Assembly (NCBI RefSeq): GCF_003217095.1
Contig: NZ_QJSR01000002.1
Location: forward strand, 1 to 64,000
Direction: 5' to 3'
Source of the DNA: Rhizobium sp. PP-CC-3A-592
GTDB lineage: Bacteria; Pseudomonadota; Alphaproteobacteria; Rhizobiales; Rhizobiaceae
Length of the DNA: 64,000 bases
Under the pieces are notes generated by a model. It was not told where the DNA came from and searched no databases. It saw only the letters and a program-made list of their open reading frames with translations. Positions within the stretch are counted from its first letter, which is position 1. The number at the start of each line of letters is the position of its first letter. A program made the position numbers and the translations under genes. Below are positions 9,002 through 18,840 of this stretch, one piece after another.

Positions 9002-9370
9002 GTGGTGAACGAGGAAGCCGATATTTTCGACAAGGTCTTTCTCGTCGTGGAGGACGAATATCTGGTGGCGGCGGATATTCTGGACGTGCTGGGCCGGGCC
9101 GGGGCGGATGTCATCGGGCCGGTGTCGAGCCTCGAAGGTGCCCTGAAGCTGGTGGACGAGGCGGAGCAGATCGATGCCGCCGTTCTCGACATTCATCTGC
9201 GCGGTGCGGAGGTTTATCCCGTGGCGGATGCATTGTCCCTGCGGAACGTGCCGTTTGCGTTCCTGACGGCCTATGACCGGGGCGACCTGCCGGAGCGTTT
9301 TCGCGAGGCGCCGTTTCTCCAGAAACCGGTCGATCCCGACGAACTGCTCCAACTCCTGAGCCGGTTGTAG
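9002..9370 (+). CDS. single-domain response regulator (FATGUY type)
   Basis: A 122-residue receiver domain with no output domain. Acidic pair E17-D18, phospho-acceptor D63 in AVLDIHLRG, T89 and K108 in FLQKP are all present. The segment PFAFLTAY (84-91) fits the FATGUY class of alphaproteobacterial stand-alone receivers (PFxFxTGY), with Ala replacing the usual Gly. It starts at a GTG with GAGGAA upstream. The HWE kinase follows after 28 bases on the same strand, so the two are probably co-transcribed partners. Output is likely through protein-protein contact or phosphotransfer rather than DNA binding. Confidence 0.88.
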   Translation: MVNEEADIFDKVFLVVEDEYLVAADILDVLGRAGADVIGPVSSLEGALKLVDEAEQIDAAVLDIHLRGAEVYPVADALSLRNVPFAFLTAYDRGDLPERFREAPFLQKPVDPDELLQLLSRL

Positions 9371-9398
9371 ATCGGCCCACAGACAGAGGACAAAGGCC

Positions 9399-10778
9399 AT
9401 GACCTTTCATGACGCGCCTCGACCTCCGCTCCTTGCACCTGAGAGCGACGATCTGCTGCGGGTCGTCTTCGAAAGCGCCGTCGATTTCGCGATCTTCTCG
9501 CTCGACCCCGAGGGGCGCGTGACGAGCTGGAACACCGGCGCCGAGCGCGTGCTGGGCTTCACGGAAGCCGATATTCTCGGACAGTCGGGCGACGTCATCT
9601 TCACTGCCGAAGACCGTGCGGACGACGTTCCGGCGCTGGAGCGCGCGGATGCCACAGCCCATGGCCGGGCGGAGGATGAGCGCTGGCAGATGCGCAAGGA
9701 TGGCACCCGCTTCTGGGCATCCGGGCTCACCATGCCGCTGAGCGACCGGTCGGGTTTCGTCAGGATCCTGCGCGACCGGACGGAATCGCATCTTGCCGGT
9801 CAAAGACTGACGGAGAACGAAGAGCGGTTTCGGTTGCTCGCCACCACTATTCCGCAGCTCGTTTTCCGCTGCGTGGCGGATGGGTCGCGCACGTGGGGCA
9901 GCCCGCAATGGGTGGATTATTCCGGCCTCGACCAGCCGCAGAGCCTCGGGCTCGGCTGGCTGAAGGCGGTGCATCCGGAGGATCGCGCCCTGACGCTTTC
10001 GGCCTGGCAGGCGGCGGCCGATACCGGGGAGTGCTATGTCGAGCACCGCGTTCGCCGCGCCGCCGACGGCGCCTATCGCTGGCACCAGATGCGGGCGCTG
10101 CCGGTGCTGACGGCGTTCGGCGAGCAGACGGGCGACTGGATCGGGACCATGACCGACATTCACGAACTGCGCGCGATGAAGGATCGGCAGGACGTGCTGG
10201 TGGCCGAACTCCAGCACCGTACGCGCAATCTTCTCGCCGTCGTCCAGTCGGTCGCCAGCCAGACGCTGCGCAGCAGCACCTCGATGGAATGTTTCGGCGC
10301 CGAGTTTTCGAGCCGGTTGCGGGCCCTGAGCCGGGTTCAGGGGATCGTGGCGCGGGCGGCGGAGACCATTTCGCTGCGGGACCTGATCGAGGGCGAGTTG
10401 CGGGCGCATGGTGCCGCGTCCCGTATGGAGGCGGTCCATGTGGAAGGGCCGCCGGTGACGGTGCCGACACCGGGCGTGCAGGCGCTCGGCCTCGCGCTGC
10501 ACGAGCTTGCGACCAATGCCATCAAATATGGCGCGCTCAGCCAGGAAAGCGGCGTGCTGCGTATTTCCTGGACGATCGAAGACCATGCGGGAGAGCGGGC
10601 CGTATGGCTGGTATGGCGGGAAGAGGGTGTGAGCATGCCGAGGGATGACGCGCCCCGCCGCAAAGGCTACGGCCGCGAGCTGATCGAGCGGGCGCTGCCC
10701 TATCAGCTGAATGCTGAAACCGAACTGCAGTTTCTCGACGACGGCATTCGCTGTCTGATCCGGGTTCCTCTTCCCTGA
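9399..10778 (+). CDS. HWE-family sensor histidine kinase with two PAS domains
   Basis: A 459-residue cytoplasmic kinase without membrane segments. It has a PAS domain at about residues 18-130 (FAIFSLDPEGRVTSWNTGAE), a second PAS/PAC at about 140-255, and an HWE kinase core. The phospho-accepting His lies in AELQHRTRNLLAVVQSVASQ, the N-box in LHELATNAIKYGAL, and the family-defining W-x-E in WLVWREEGV. No LOV cysteine motif (NCRFL) is visible, so blue-light sensing is not indicated. HWE kinases commonly pair with receiver proteins such as the one just upstream. A strong terminator follows the stop. Confidence 0.92.
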   Translation: MTFHDAPRPPLLAPESDDLLRVVFESAVDFAIFSLDPEGRVTSWNTGAERVLGFTEADILGQSGDVIFTAEDRADDVPALERADATAHGRAEDERWQMRKDGTRFWASGLTMPLSDRSGFVRILRDRTESHLAGQRLTENEERFRLLATTIPQLVFRCVADGSRTWGSPQWVDYSGLDQPQSLGLGWLKAVHPEDRALTLSAWQAAADTGECYVEHRVRRAADGAYRWHQMRALPVLTAFGEQTGDWIGTMTDIHELRAMKDRQDVLVAELQHRTRNLLAVVQSVASQTLRSSTSMECFGAEFSSRLRALSRVQGIVARAAETISLRDLIEGELRAHGAASRMEAVHVEGPPVTVPTPGVQALGLALHELATNAIKYGALSQESGVLRISWTIEDHAGERAVWLVWREEGVSMPRDDAPRRKGYGRELIERALPYQLNAETELQFLDDGIRCLIRVPLP

Positions 10779-10837
10779 TCCGGCAGCGGCATGTTGACGC
10801 TCTCGACCGAGAAGCGGGTAGGGCTGGCAAGCCGGGT

Positions 10838-10894
10838 GCAGGCGGCGGATCGTGCGTCCCCTGATAGGGCACACGATTCGCCGCCTGCTTTTTT
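10838..10894 (+). terminator. terminator of the kinase operon
   Basis: A long stem, GCAGGCGGCG-ATCGTG pairing with CACGAT-CGCCGCCTGC, is followed directly by six T residues (10889-10894). The T tract is on the plus strand only, so it serves the regulator-kinase pair. Confidence 0.88.
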
Positions 10895-10933
10895 GAAACC
10901 GGAGCGTCGATCATGCTGCGGTCACTGCGCCGA

Positions 10934-12730
10934 TCAGACGATCAGGATATCGCCGTGATGAAGATCCGCGATTTTCGTATCCGCCAGGACGACGCTGCCG
11001 CCGAGCCAGGAGAGGACCGCATCCGCGCCGGACTGTACGAAATGCGAGAGTGCTGCCTCGGACGTCTTGAAGAGCGAGGCGCTGAAGAGAAGCGTGTCGT
11101 GCCCCTCCACCCCCTTGTTGAAGTCGGTGATGACGTCGCGGCCGGAGGCGATCTTCGAGAAGTCGAAGACATCGCTGCCGATCCCGCCGGACAGGCGGTC
11201 ATTGCCCGCACCGCCGGACAGCACATCATTGCCGATGCCGCCGAAGAGTTCGTCATCCCCGGCATCGCCGAAGAGCTGATCGTTGCCGGTGCCGCCGTGC
11301 AGAAGGTCGTTGCCGGCCCCGCCGCGAAGGACGTCGTTGCCGGCAAGGCCGAAGATGCGGTCGACACCCGCGGTGCCCACGAGGCTGTTATCACCGACCG
11401 TGCCTTCGACATGGCCGACATAGGTCTTGTCGCTGAAGAGCAGGGTATCGAGCTTGGTGTTCGTGACCGTGTAGCTCGTCGGGATGAGCGAGCCGAACTC
11501 GATCCGCTCGACCGAAGTCATTTCCTTCAGCCCGTATTGTCCCGACAGGGCATGCATCACGAGCGTGCCGTCCGACAGGCGGATGGCCTCGTAATTGCCG
11601 ATGGCGCCGGCCAGTTGCACCGTATCCGTGCCGCCGCCGCCGACAACCGTGTCGTTGCCCGTGGACAGGCTGAAGCGATCGTTTCCGGCAAAGCCTTCAA
11701 GGAAATCGCTGGCCTTGCCGTCGCGCAGCAGGTCGGCCTGATCGGAGCCAAGGATGAAGGCCGGTGCTCCGAAATGGCTGGAGGTGTCGCGTGCCACGTC
11801 CTCCACCCAGGTGACGGGGCGCAGGAGATCGCTCAGTTGCGAGACGACGATCGCGCTGTCCTTCTCCATAATGGATGCGAAGCTCGACCGGGCCATCGTG
11901 GCAAACGCGTCCGAGAAGAGGTTGGTGACGTGCGAATTCCAGCCGCCGACAATATTGAAGACGCTTGTCGGCCCGAAGGGCGAGAGAGGGTTGGCGTAGA
12001 AGTCGTTGAAGAGGACGGTGTTGTCGTTCGAACTGCCGAACTCGCGGTCCTTGTGAACGAGCGCTTCCGTCACCCCTTCGATGATGCTGTCGGTGGATGT
12101 GCCCAGCGAACGGTAGACGAGATCGTTTTCGCCGCCGAAGTTCATGATCTTCGCGCTATTGTCGTAGATGTTCGGCGAGTCGAACCCGAAGTAATTCGCG
12201 TTGTCATAGAAGCCGCCGGCGACGGCGGATGACCGCTCCGCCATGATGTTCGTCGCACCGCCGCCCAGGCTGTAGCCGGTGACGACGACATCCTCGCCGG
12301 TCAGCCCGTGGGCCGAGGCGAAGCGCGCGGCGGCTTCGAGGACGTAGACGAACTGATCGAGATACTGACCCTTCGCCAGCGTGAGATAATCGGGCAGGTC
12401 GCCGATATCGCTGGTTCCGGCAAAGGAGATGCCAAGGCGTTCGATCGCTCCGCTGGCACCGGTATAGGCGAGGATCTTCACCTGCGCGCTGAGCGAGGTC
12501 GATCCATGGAAGAAGCCGAAACTGTCGACGTCATCAGCCGGCAGGTTCACATCTGCGGCTGTCAGGTCATGCCAGCCCGCCGGTGGCGAGAAATTGCCGC
12601 TCGTTCCCGTCAGCGTCGTCCCGAGCTCTCCCAAGGCTCCGAACGCTCGCAATTGTCCATAGCGCGCGAGGTTGAAGGCCTCCGATACCGCCGCGCTCGC
12701 ATCTCTTCCCTTGTAGTCAAATAGTGCCAT
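10934..12730 (-). CDS. RTX lipase, type I secretion substrate
   Basis: A 598-residue secreted lipase resembling family I.3 lipases. There is no N-terminal signal. The alpha/beta-hydrolase part has the nucleophile elbow GYSLGGG (Ser154), a likely acid in FGGENDLVYRS (Asp203) and a likely base in GGWNSHVT (His267). The C-terminal third carries calcium-binding nonapeptide repeats of the GGxGxDxLx type, one block at about 325-360 and a longer one at about 445-525. It ends in a hydrophobic tail (HHGDILIV) as expected of ABC-exported RTX proteins. No dedicated HlyB/HlyD/TolC exporter lies beside it, so the exporter is elsewhere. A GGGAGGAA ribosome site precedes the ATG. Confidence 0.9.
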   Translation of the reverse strand: MALFDYKGRDASAAVSEAFNLARYGQLRAFGALGELGTTLTGTSGNFSPPAGWHDLTAADVNLPADDVDSFGFFHGSTSLSAQVKILAYTGASGAIERLGISFAGTSDIGDLPDYLTLAKGQYLDQFVYVLEAAARFASAHGLTGEDVVVTGYSLGGGATNIMAERSSAVAGGFYDNANYFGFDSPNIYDNSAKIMNFGGENDLVYRSLGTSTDSIIEGVTEALVHKDREFGSSNDNTVLFNDFYANPLSPFGPTSVFNIVGGWNSHVTNLFSDAFATMARSSFASIMEKDSAIVVSQLSDLLRPVTWVEDVARDTSSHFGAPAFILGSDQADLLRDGKASDFLEGFAGNDRFSLSTGNDTVVGGGGTDTVQLAGAIGNYEAIRLSDGTLVMHALSGQYGLKEMTSVERIEFGSLIPTSYTVTNTKLDTLLFSDKTYVGHVEGTVGDNSLVGTAGVDRIFGLAGNDVLRGGAGNDLLHGGTGNDQLFGDAGDDELFGGIGNDVLSGGAGNDRLSGGIGSDVFDFSKIASGRDVITDFNKGVEGHDTLLFSASLFKTSEAALSHFVQSGADAVLSWLGGSVVLADTKIADLHHGDILIV

Positions 12731-12741
12731 CGGTTCCTCCC

Positions 12742-12761
12742 GTTGACGTATACGTTAACGG
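12742..12761. promoter_or_regulatory. 20-base palindrome upstream of the RTX lipase
   Basis: CGTTGACGTATACGTTAACG is palindromic except for one base pair. It lies 11 bases upstream of the lipase start codon and just before its ribosome site, where a bound protein would block transcription or the leader. The ACGT-spaced arms resemble operators reported for MerR-type LiuR regulators, but no such regulator gene is in the window, so the factor is unknown. Confidence 0.55.
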
Positions 12762-13212
12762 AACACAACTTACTCCTAATTCACGAACAGCGAAAGTGCT
12801 CTTGTCGTTGGCAGGGCGTACTGCGTCCCGAGGACGCATGTCGGCTGGCTCGCCCTGCGAGCTGCAAGCTCCGGCCTGTCCGAGGGATCTTTGGCATCAG
12901 GTTCATCTTGAGTAGCGGCAAGGCAATACCAAAAAAAACCAATTCACAAATTGCAGAACGACTCTTCCAAAAGTTGTTGCCATTTATATTCCCTAACAAT
13001 TCAATGGCTTAAGACAATCGTTAAAAATCACCTGCTGGAGGGCTGGACGATTGGCCTGTTTTTGGTATTGTTCATTTTAAGGACGATCTCTGGCGAGAGA
13101 TGGACCTGCCGAAACCGCCGAACGATCACGGGAAAAGGTCGATCGATACGGTGGCAGGATACCAGAATGGCCGGTTTGCAGTCCTATATCGCAGTGTGGA
13201 TCGATCGTTCAT

Positions 13213-13225
13213 GAAAATGAATTTC
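13213..13225 (+). promoter_or_regulatory. candidate RpiR operator A1
   Basis: GAAAATGAATTTC is a near palindrome. It has the same GAAAAT-AWTT core as the sites at 13285, 22083 and 22156. Its centre is 72 bases from site A2, about seven helical turns. Confidence 0.55.
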
Positions 13226-13284
13226 ACGATTGTTCACGAAGACGGATTTTATGTTGACGAGATCGCCGATCTGACACAGGCTGC

Positions 13285-13297
13285 GAAAATAAATTAC
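13285..13297 (+). promoter_or_regulatory. candidate RpiR operator A2
   Basis: GAAAATAAATTAC ends 23 bases before the start codon of the Gfo/Idh/MocA gene, in the expected place for a repressor site in the first promoter of the catabolic island. Confidence 0.55.
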
Positions 13298-13320
13298 GAA
13301 AAAACGGGGAGCAGGCCGAT

Positions 13321-14511
13321 ATGAAGGTCGCCATTATCGGGCTTGGGTTTCGGCTGGGATATCTGGGCCGCATTTTCAGGGACATGGATCCGACGTTCGA
13401 GATCGTCGGTCATGTCGATCCGGCGCCGGCAGGTCTGCCGGGTCTTGACGACGCGGGCATTTCCGCCGGCAAGGCCTATGCGACGCCGCAGGAAATGATC
13501 GCCTCGGAGACCTTCGATCTCCTGATGGTCGGTTCTCCCAATCATATGCATCTCGAGCATATCCGCATCGGGCTCGAGGCCGGGCTGACGGTTTTCACCG
13601 AAAAGCCGATCGTCGTCACCATCGAGGAAAGCCTTGAACTGGCGCGTCTTCTCCACCGTCACGGGCATGACCGTCTGCTGGTCGGCCTCGTGCTGCGCTA
13701 TTCGCCGCTCTACCGCGACCTGCGGCAGGCGCAGGCCGAAGGACGGCTCGGCGAGATCGTGTCGATCGAGGCGTCCGAGCATATCGAGCCCTATCACGGC
13801 GCCTTCTTCATGCGCGACTGGCGCCGCTACGGCCGCTATGCCGGTGGCTTCATGCTGGAAAAGTGCTGCCACGACCTGGACCTCTATAATGGCGTGGTCG
13901 GCGCGCGTCCACGCTACGTGTCCTCCTTCGGCGGTCGCAAGAGCTTCATTCCCGCCAATGACCCGCGCAATGAGGGCGCCAACGACATGGAAGTCTATCA
14001 CCGCAAGCCGAGCGGCTGGGAAGGCTCCGACAAGGTGTTCGACAGCGATGGCGACCTGATCGACTACCAGACCGCGATCGTCGAATATGAGAACGGCGCG
14101 GCCATGACGTTCCACACCAATCTGAACGTGCCGGACCAGTTCCGCCGCTTCTGCGTCATCGGGTCCAAGGGCATGGCGGAAGGCGATTTCGTGCGCGGCT
14201 ATCTCGATGTGCACAGTGCGCGCAACAACGAGAAGGTCGTCGCCAAGACCTACCAGGCGCCGTCCGAGATGTCGCATCACTACGGTGCCGACGAGCAGAT
14301 GGCCGAAGACGTGTTCAAGTTCATCACGGAAGGTCAGACGCTTCCCGTGTCGGCGCTGAACGCCATCGAGGCGGGCGTTCTGGCGCTCGCGATGGACGAG
14401 GCCCGGTTTGCCCGCAAGGTCGTCGATCTCGCGCCGGTCTGGGCCGAATACGATGCCTGCCTGCATGGCACAGCCGCTGCGTCATCCGCACCGCAGACCA
14501 AGTCGGCTTGA
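13321..14511 (+). CDS. Gfo/Idh/MocA-family sugar oxidoreductase
   Basis: A 396-residue NAD(P)-dependent dehydrogenase. The Rossmann fold begins at residue 1 (MKVAIIGLGFRLGYLG, a slightly atypical glycine motif). The family's catalytic EKP lies in TVFTEKPIVV near residue 101, and the C-terminal alpha/beta domain follows with EKCCHDLDLYNG. Members oxidise or epimerise hydroxyl groups of sugars, inositols or amino sugars. It is the first gene of a co-directional run with the importer genes (11-base gap to the permease), so it probably acts on the imported compound. The substrate cannot be named. Confidence 0.9.
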   Translation: MKVAIIGLGFRLGYLGRIFRDMDPTFEIVGHVDPAPAGLPGLDDAGISAGKAYATPQEMIASETFDLLMVGSPNHMHLEHIRIGLEAGLTVFTEKPIVVTIEESLELARLLHRHGHDRLLVGLVLRYSPLYRDLRQAQAEGRLGEIVSIEASEHIEPYHGAFFMRDWRRYGRYAGGFMLEKCCHDLDLYNGVVGARPRYVSSFGGRKSFIPANDPRNEGANDMEVYHRKPSGWEGSDKVFDSDGDLIDYQTAIVEYENGAAMTFHTNLNVPDQFRRFCVIGSKGMAEGDFVRGYLDVHSARNNEKVVAKTYQAPSEMSHHYGADEQMAEDVFKFITEGQTLPVSALNAIEAGVLALAMDEARFARKVVDLAPVWAEYDACLHGTAAASSAPQTKSA

Positions 14512-14522
14512 GAGGGTAGGTC

Positions 14523-15407
14523 ATGGAAGCCAAACGAAGCACCGTCCTCTTCGCCTGGCTCCTCATGGCGCCGGCTATTCTCTACGTCACCGTTATCGTC
14601 GCTTATCCGCTCTTGGATACGTTCATCCTCTCCTTCACGGATGCATCCCTGAAGAAGACGACGAACTGGGTGGGCTGGGCGAATTACAGCAAGATCTTCA
14701 ACGCCACCTTCGCCGAAGTCATCATCCGGACCTTCATCTGGACGTTCTTTTCGGTGTCGCTAAAGATGATCATCGGCACGTTCGGCGCCTCCATGCTGAA
14801 CGCGGCCGTGCCCGGACGGGCGCTCTTCCGCGTGCTGACCATGCCGCCCTGGATCGTGCCCATGGCCATCGGCATCTTCATGTGGGGCTGGATGTATAAC
14901 GGCCAGTTCGGCATGATTTCGGGTCTGCTCCAGCGCTTTGGCCTGTCCGACAGCCCGATCGCCTTCCTCGCGCAGGGTTCCACCGCCTTCTGGGCGACCG
15001 TCATCACCGATGTGTGGATCGGCGTTCCCATGGTCACGCTCTATATGCTGGCGGCCATGCAATCGATTCCGCAGGATCTCTACGAGGCCGCCTGGACGGA
15101 CGGTGCCGGCCGGCTCTACCGCTTCCGCCGCATCACCCTGCCGCTGCTGGTGCCGTCGATGATCACGATGTCGATGATATCCATGATCTCGACCTTCAAT
15201 TCCTTCGACATCATCTGGATTCTCACGCGCGGCGGGCCGACCGGCGAGACGACGACGATGATCATCGACACCTATCGGACGGCGATCGGTTCCAACAAGT
15301 ACGGGGAGGGCGCGGCACGGGCGGTTCTGATCTGCATCTTCCTGTCGATCTTCTGCGTCTTCTACTTCCGCATGACCAGCCGCCTTTCTTCCGGAGACAA
15401 GCGATGA
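14523..15407 (+). CDS. carbohydrate ABC importer permease (MalF type)
   Basis: A 294-residue inner-membrane permease with six predicted helices and the EAA loop EAAWTDGAGRLYRFRRITLP, the contact point for the MalK-type ATPase. It is preceded by GAGAGGGTAGG. It overlaps the next permease by four bases (ATGA), indicating coupled translation of the heterodimer. It belongs to the CUT1 class of sugar, polyol or oligosaccharide importers. Confidence 0.93.
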   Translation: MEAKRSTVLFAWLLMAPAILYVTVIVAYPLLDTFILSFTDASLKKTTNWVGWANYSKIFNATFAEVIIRTFIWTFFSVSLKMIIGTFGASMLNAAVPGRALFRVLTMPPWIVPMAIGIFMWGWMYNGQFGMISGLLQRFGLSDSPIAFLAQGSTAFWATVITDVWIGVPMVTLYMLAAMQSIPQDLYEAAWTDGAGRLYRFRRITLPLLVPSMITMSMISMISTFNSFDIIWILTRGGPTGETTTMIIDTYRTAIGSNKYGEGAARAVLICIFLSIFCVFYFRMTSRLSSGDKR

Positions 15408-16264
15408 AAGAGCCGTCCGTCCTGATCAACCGCTATGCCTGGTACGAGATCATCGGGATCTATGCAGGGATCTTCGTCTTCCTGACCTTCCTGCTGGCGC
15501 CCTTTGTCGAAGGGTTCCTGGTGTCGCTGAAGCCGCTGAGCCAGCTGTTTTCCTCGCCTTACCGCTTCATTCCGGAAAACGGCTCGTTCGAGGCCTACCG
15601 GACCATGTGGGTCAGCGTTCCCGGCTTCGCGCGCTACATCTTCAATTCACTGTTCATTTCCAGCGTCGTCACCATCGCCGTGTTGATCCTCGTGGTGCCC
15701 GCGGCCTATGCCTTTGCCCGCTTCGAGTTCAAGGGCTCGGGTCAGCTTCTCGGGGCCTTCCTTGCGGTCAACATGTTCTCCGGTGCCGTGCTCCTCATCC
15801 CGCTTTTCCGGCTGATGCGCTCGCTCGGCGTGCTCAACACCTACTTCGCGATGATCGTGCCGGGCGTCGCCTTCCTCATCCCCACGGCCATCTGGCTGCT
15901 GCGCACCTACATGATGCGCATCCCCAAGGAACTGGACGAAGCGGCCTTCGTGGATGGCGCCAGTCATTTCTACACGCTGCGCCGCGTCATCCTGCCGATC
16001 GCCATGCCCGGCATCGTGGTGGTGGCCATCACCACCTTCATCGGCTCCTACGCGCAGCAGTTCATCTATGCGCTCACCTTCAATTCGAAGTCCGAATACG
16101 CGCCGCTCCCGGTGGGACTGTTTGCCTATTTCGGACGTCAGGAAGTCGTCTGGAACGAGCTCATGGCGGCGAGTTTCGTCGGCATCGCCCCGGCCATGAT
16201 CATCATCTTCTTCCTGCAACGCTATCTCGTCAGCGGCCTGACCGCCGGCGCGGTGAAACAATAA
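15404..16264 (+). CDS. carbohydrate ABC importer permease (MalG type)
   Basis: A 286-residue second CUT1 permease. It has six helices and the EAA loop EAAFVDGASHFYTLRRVILP. The ATG at 15404 overlaps the MalF-type stop. Longer in-frame versions of this ORF begin inside the MalF-type gene and are not real starts. The solute-binding protein gene follows after 36 bases. Confidence 0.93.
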   Translation: MKEPSVLINRYAWYEIIGIYAGIFVFLTFLLAPFVEGFLVSLKPLSQLFSSPYRFIPENGSFEAYRTMWVSVPGFARYIFNSLFISSVVTIAVLILVVPAAYAFARFEFKGSGQLLGAFLAVNMFSGAVLLIPLFRLMRSLGVLNTYFAMIVPGVAFLIPTAIWLLRTYMMRIPKELDEAAFVDGASHFYTLRRVILPIAMPGIVVVAITTFIGSYAQQFIYALTFNSKSEYAPLPVGLFAYFGRQEVVWNELMAASFVGIAPAMIIIFFLQRYLVSGLTAGAVKQ

Positions 16265-16300
16265 GACCAACCACCAGAGAACAAACGGGAGCATAAGAAC

Positions 16301-17542
16301 ATGACATTTCACTTCAAAACCGGGCTGCTGGCCCTGTCGCTGCTCGGCTCGACCGCGCTCGGCCTGCTCGGCACCGCTGTGACGGCACAGGCTGCCGACC
16401 AGGAAATCAGCTGGATCTATTGCGGCGACAAGATCGACCCGATCCACGAGAAGTACATCAAGGAATGGGAAGGCAAGAACGCCGGCTGGACCGTGAAGCC
16501 CGAACTGGTCGGCTGGGAGCAGTGCCAGGACAAGGCAACGACTTTGGCGGCTGCCGGTAACCCGGTCGGCATGGCCTATGTCGGCTCGCGCACGCTGAAG
16601 GAATTCGCCGAGAACGATCTGATCGTTCCCGTGCCGATGACGGATGAGGAAAAGAAGAGCTACTACCCGAACATCGTCGATACCGTGACCTTCGACGACA
16701 ATCAGTGGGGCGTGCCGGTCGCTTTCTCGACCAAGGCGCTCTACTGGAACAAGGACCTCTTCGCGAAGGCCGGCCTCGACCCGGAAACCCCGCCGAAGAC
16801 CTGGGCCGAAGAAATCGCCTTCGCCAAGCAGATCAAGGAAAAGACCGGGATCGCCGGTTACGGTCTGCCGGCCAAGACCTTCGACAACACCATGCACCAG
16901 TTCATGCATTGGGTTTACACCAATAACGGCAAGGTCATCGATGGCGACAAGATCGTCATGGACAGCCCGGAAGTTCTGGCAGCCCTGCAGGCCGTCAAGG
17001 ACATCACGCCCTATTCCGTCGAAGGCGCGACCGCCTACGAGCAGAACGAAATCCGTGCCATCTTCCTCGACGGCAAGGCCGGCATGATCCAGTCCGCCTC
17101 CGGTGCCGCGGCTCTTCTCAAGAAGACCGACATGAAGTGGGGCGTCGCGCCGCTGCCGCTCGGCCCTTCCGCCAAGGGCGAAGGCACGCTGCTGATCACC
17201 GACAGCCTGGCCGTCTTCAAGGGCACGGGCGTCGAGGAAAAGGCGATCGAGTTCGCCAAGTTCATCACCTCGCCGGGCCCGCAGGGCGAATACGAATTGC
17301 AGGGCGGCGCTGGCCTCACCCCGCTGCGTCCTTCGGCCAAGGTTGACGAATTCGTCAAGGCGGACCCGTCGTGGAAGCCGTTCATCGATGGCATCGCCTT
17401 CGGTGGTCCGGAGCCCCTGTTCAAGGATTACAAGGGCTTCCAGAACGCCATCATCGAAATGGTACAGTCGGTCGTGACCGGCAAGGCCGAACCGGCAGAT
17501 GCTCTGAAGAAGGCTTCGGCCACGATCGAAGAGTACAAATAA
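16301..17542 (+). CDS. carbohydrate ABC importer solute-binding protein
   Basis: A 413-residue periplasmic binding protein of the MalE/UgpB (SBP_bac_1) type. It has a Sec signal peptide of about 31 residues ending near TAQA|ADQE. The mature part has the family features AFSTKALYWNKDLFAKAGLDPETPPKTW and a late GGAGLTPLRPS segment. A GGGAG ribosome site lies before the ATG. Its sequence does not reveal whether the ligand is a disaccharide, an amino-sugar oligomer or a peptidoglycan fragment, though the cytoplasmic GH20 enzyme in the same island favours an N-acetylhexosamine-containing glycan. Confidence 0.93.
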   Translation: MTFHFKTGLLALSLLGSTALGLLGTAVTAQAADQEISWIYCGDKIDPIHEKYIKEWEGKNAGWTVKPELVGWEQCQDKATTLAAAGNPVGMAYVGSRTLKEFAENDLIVPVPMTDEEKKSYYPNIVDTVTFDDNQWGVPVAFSTKALYWNKDLFAKAGLDPETPPKTWAEEIAFAKQIKEKTGIAGYGLPAKTFDNTMHQFMHWVYTNNGKVIDGDKIVMDSPEVLAALQAVKDITPYSVEGATAYEQNEIRAIFLDGKAGMIQSASGAAALLKKTDMKWGVAPLPLGPSAKGEGTLLITDSLAVFKGTGVEEKAIEFAKFITSPGPQGEYELQGGAGLTPLRPSAKVDEFVKADPSWKPFIDGIAFGGPEPLFKDYKGFQNAIIEMVQSVVTGKAEPADALKKASATIEEYK

Positions 17543-17554
17543 GCCCTTCCTGCC

Positions 17555-17588
17555 TGCTGTCGCGGCGGCCTATGCCGCTGCGACAGCA
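17555..17588 (+). other. intercistronic hairpin after the binding-protein gene
   Basis: TGCTGTCGC and GCGGC pair with GCCGC and GCGACAGCA around a CTAT loop, with only one mismatched pair in the stem. No T tract follows. Such hairpins after binding-protein genes usually stabilise the upstream mRNA segment, giving more binding protein than ATPase. Confidence 0.7.
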
Positions 17589-17681
17589 CCTTCCCGGGCG
17601 CGGGTCCGGCCCCTGTGCGCCGACCCGTCACCCTTTTTTCGTCCAGACCAACGCCGCCCGCTTCGGCGACCGGAGACCGAT

Positions 17682-18809
<1,128 letters not shown>

Positions 18810-18820
18810 GGGTGTTTGGG

Positions 18821-18840
18821 GGGCTTTCTTTTTTAAGCCC
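18821..18840. terminator. weak bidirectional terminator candidate
   Basis: The stem GGGCTT/AAGCCC surrounds a T-rich loop between two convergent genes and directly abuts the stop codon of the minus-strand gene. The T run is inside the loop, so its efficiency as an intrinsic terminator is doubtful. Confidence 0.35.

Larger units (their letters stand above)
12731..13320. other. 590-base regulatory gap between lipase and catabolic island
   Basis: This is a divergent region with a noticeably AT-rich centre (about 12925-13080, containing A-tracts and CAATTCACAAATTG). It holds the lipase palindrome at one end and two AT-rich operator-like 13-mers at the other. A 74-codon plus frame (13100-13324) overlaps the next gene by ATGA but spans both operator sites and matches nothing recognisable, so it is not called. 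Confidence 0.6.

Noticed and set aside
8661-9008. A 115-codon plus frame before the response regulator
   Set aside because: It overlaps both flanking genes' control regions, matches no family and has no ribosome site.
13100-13324. A 74-codon frame overlapping the Gfo/Idh/MocA start by ATGA
   Set aside because: The overlap looks operon-like, but the frame runs across both operator-like 13-mers and has no homology; the overlap may be chance.
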